In this document: one piece after another, positions 35,285-35,961 of the stretch | Layout: each line of letters opens with the position of its first letter | Position numbering within the stretch: the first letter of the stretch is position 1 | Source: Acidobacteriota bacterium | Lineage (GTDB): Bacteria; Acidobacteriota; Thermoanaerobaculia; UBA5066; Gp7-AA6 | DNA: 35,961 nucleotides | Assembly: GCA_020199905.1 (NCBI GenBank) | Contig: JAIVJS010000086.1 | Location: 1 to 35,961 of the forward strand | Direction: 5' to 3' | Translations under genes and position numbers: made by a program | Notes under the pieces: model-generated | Told to the model about the DNA's origin: nothing | Seen by the model: only the letters and a program-made list of their open reading frames with translations | Database searches by the model: none

Positions 35285-35662
35285 ATGAAATATCTCGCGA
35301 CGGAGGGCGCACCCAAGGCCATCGGACCGTACTCGCAGGCGGTCATCGAAGGCGGATTCCTCTACGCTTCCGGTCAGATCCCGCTCGATCCCGTGAGCGG
35401 CGAGCTCGTCGCGGGCGGGATCGAGAAGTCCGCGGAGCGCATCTTAGACAACCTGGAGGCGGTCCTGCGCGAAGGCGGGCTGACGTTCTCCGACGTCGTG
35501 AAGGCGACGGTCTACCTGACACGGACTGAAGACTTTCCCGCGATGAACGCCGTCTACGCCCGGCGCTTCGGCGAACACCGTCCCGCGAGATCGACGGTCA
35601 CGGTGGCGGGGCTGCCGAAGGGAGCGCCGCTCGAGATCGACGTGATTGCGAGGGTGCGCTAA
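35285..35662 (+). CDS. ridA: RidA family 2-iminobutanoate/2-iminopropanoate deaminase
   Basis: Small trimeric enzyme that hydrolyses reactive enamines and imines made by PLP enzymes. KYLATEGAPKAIGPYSQAV, GGFLYASGQIPLDPVSGEL, LDNLEAVLREGGLTFSDVVKATVYLT and ARSTVTVAGLPKGAPLEIDVIA are the family blocks, with the Arg of ARSTV and the Glu of LEIDV as substrate-binding residues. The length of 125 is standard. I use ATG 35285, which has GGAG 6 bases upstream. An in-frame ATG at 35279 overlaps the hpt stop as ATGA and would add two residues. Confidence 0.95.
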   Translation: MKYLATEGAPKAIGPYSQAVIEGGFLYASGQIPLDPVSGELVAGGIEKSAERILDNLEAVLREGGLTFSDVVKATVYLTRTEDFPAMNAVYARRFGEHRPARSTVTVAGLPKGAPLEIDVIARVR

Positions 35663-35666
35663 AGGC

Positions 35667-35961
35667 TCAGGGGCGGAACCAGAGGGCCACCGCCGCGGCG
35701 AGCGCGCCGAGGAGGAAGATTCGGGTCGAGCGGCGGTGCAGGCGATCGAACTTGCGGCGCCAGGGACCGTCCGGACCTGCGGCGTCGAAGGAGCCGACCT
35801 TCATCCGGAAATAATTCATCCGCGGCCGCAGGACCATCGAGAGATAAACGTTCGTGGCCACGGCGAAGAAGATGGCGATCCCCGAGTACACCGCCCGTCC
35901 CCCGAGCGATCCGGCGCGCTCGAGCTCCACGAACACGCCGATCACGAGGAAGAGGGAGAGG
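35667..35961 (-). CDS. Membrane protein, DUF4149/TMEM205-like (partial)
   Basis: The C-terminal part of an inner-membrane protein whose start is beyond the right edge; the frame is open to base 35961. Three hydrophobic segments are visible: LSLFLVIGVFV at the edge, VYSGIAIFFAVATNVYLSMVL, and a C-terminal IFLLGALAAAVALWF. Between the last two is MNYFRMKVG and a FDRLHRRSTR stretch, which fits the FxxLHRxS pattern that I associate with DUF4149. The function is unknown. It converges with ridA, the stops being 4 bases apart. Confidence 0.6.
   Translation of the reverse strand, partial: LSLFLVIGVFVELERAGSLGGRAVYSGIAIFFAVATNVYLSMVLRPRMNYFRMKVGSFDAAGPDGPWRRKFDRLHRRSTRIFLLGALAAAVALWFRP

Overview
The window is high-GC DNA from a diderm (two-membrane) bacterium. 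The gene set fits a lineage of the Acidobacteriota type: a Tol-Pal operon, BamA, Skp/OmpH, LpxD/FabZ/LpxA, LolC/LolD, LptE, a class II lysyl-tRNA synthetase, a ClpC-type unfoldase, and a secreted S55 (SpoIVB-like) protein in what looks like a non-sporulating context. The assignment is inferred from gene content and protein style, not from a marker-gene search. I saw no tRNA, rRNA, CRISPR array, transposase or phage gene.

Layout. (1) 1-6353, minus strand: S55 peptidase-domain protein, then a secreted beta-propeller protein, a family-5 peptide-binding protein, and the start of a DppB-type permease that leaves the window at base 1. (2) 6396-11662, plus strand: tolQ-tolR-tolA(TonB-like)-tolB-pal-cpoB, then rpsT. 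(3) 34593 down to 11745, minus strand: twenty consecutive co-directional genes, in transcription order a hypothetical protein, a secreted CxC protein, an OmpA-domain protein, lysS, lolC, lolD, clpC, bamA, ompH/skp, lpxD, fabZ, lpxA, a Gfo/Idh oxidoreductase, mtnP, a PfkB (adenosine-kinase-like) kinase, ribH, nusB, a transglutaminase-like protein, leuS and lptE. (4) 34692-35662, plus strand: hpt and ridA, then a truncated minus-strand membrane protein at the right edge.

The window is essentially an envelope-biogenesis locus. LolCD releases lipoproteins, BamA and Skp fold outer-membrane proteins, LpxD/FabZ/LpxA make the lipid A acyl-chain precursors, LptE helps deliver LPS, and Tol-Pal plus OmpA-type proteins tie the outer membrane to peptidoglycan. 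Translation, riboflavin and purine/methylthioadenosine salvage genes are woven in, many joined by 4-base start/stop overlaps that usually use GTG starts.

The most unusual signals are as follows. (a) A family of degenerate heptanucleotide tandem arrays lies at gene boundaries, with unit types such as CGGGAAT, CGGGAAA, CGAAAAC, CTGAAAA and TCAACTC. Arrays stay in strict 7-base phase for up to twelve units, and one forms the C-terminal tail of Hpt. (b) A 54-bp palindrome-bearing element occurs twice (12331-12384 and 16735-16788, inverted, 5 mismatches), each copy beside a heptamer array. (c) The S55 protein carries its Ser motif before its His motif, the reverse of SpoIVB, which suggests a circularly permuted peptidase fold. 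(d) The ompH reading frame has no stop codon of its own and overprints the whole of lpxD. (e) A GnnA-like oxidoreductase follows lpxA directly, where purine-salvage genes rather than lpxB come next.
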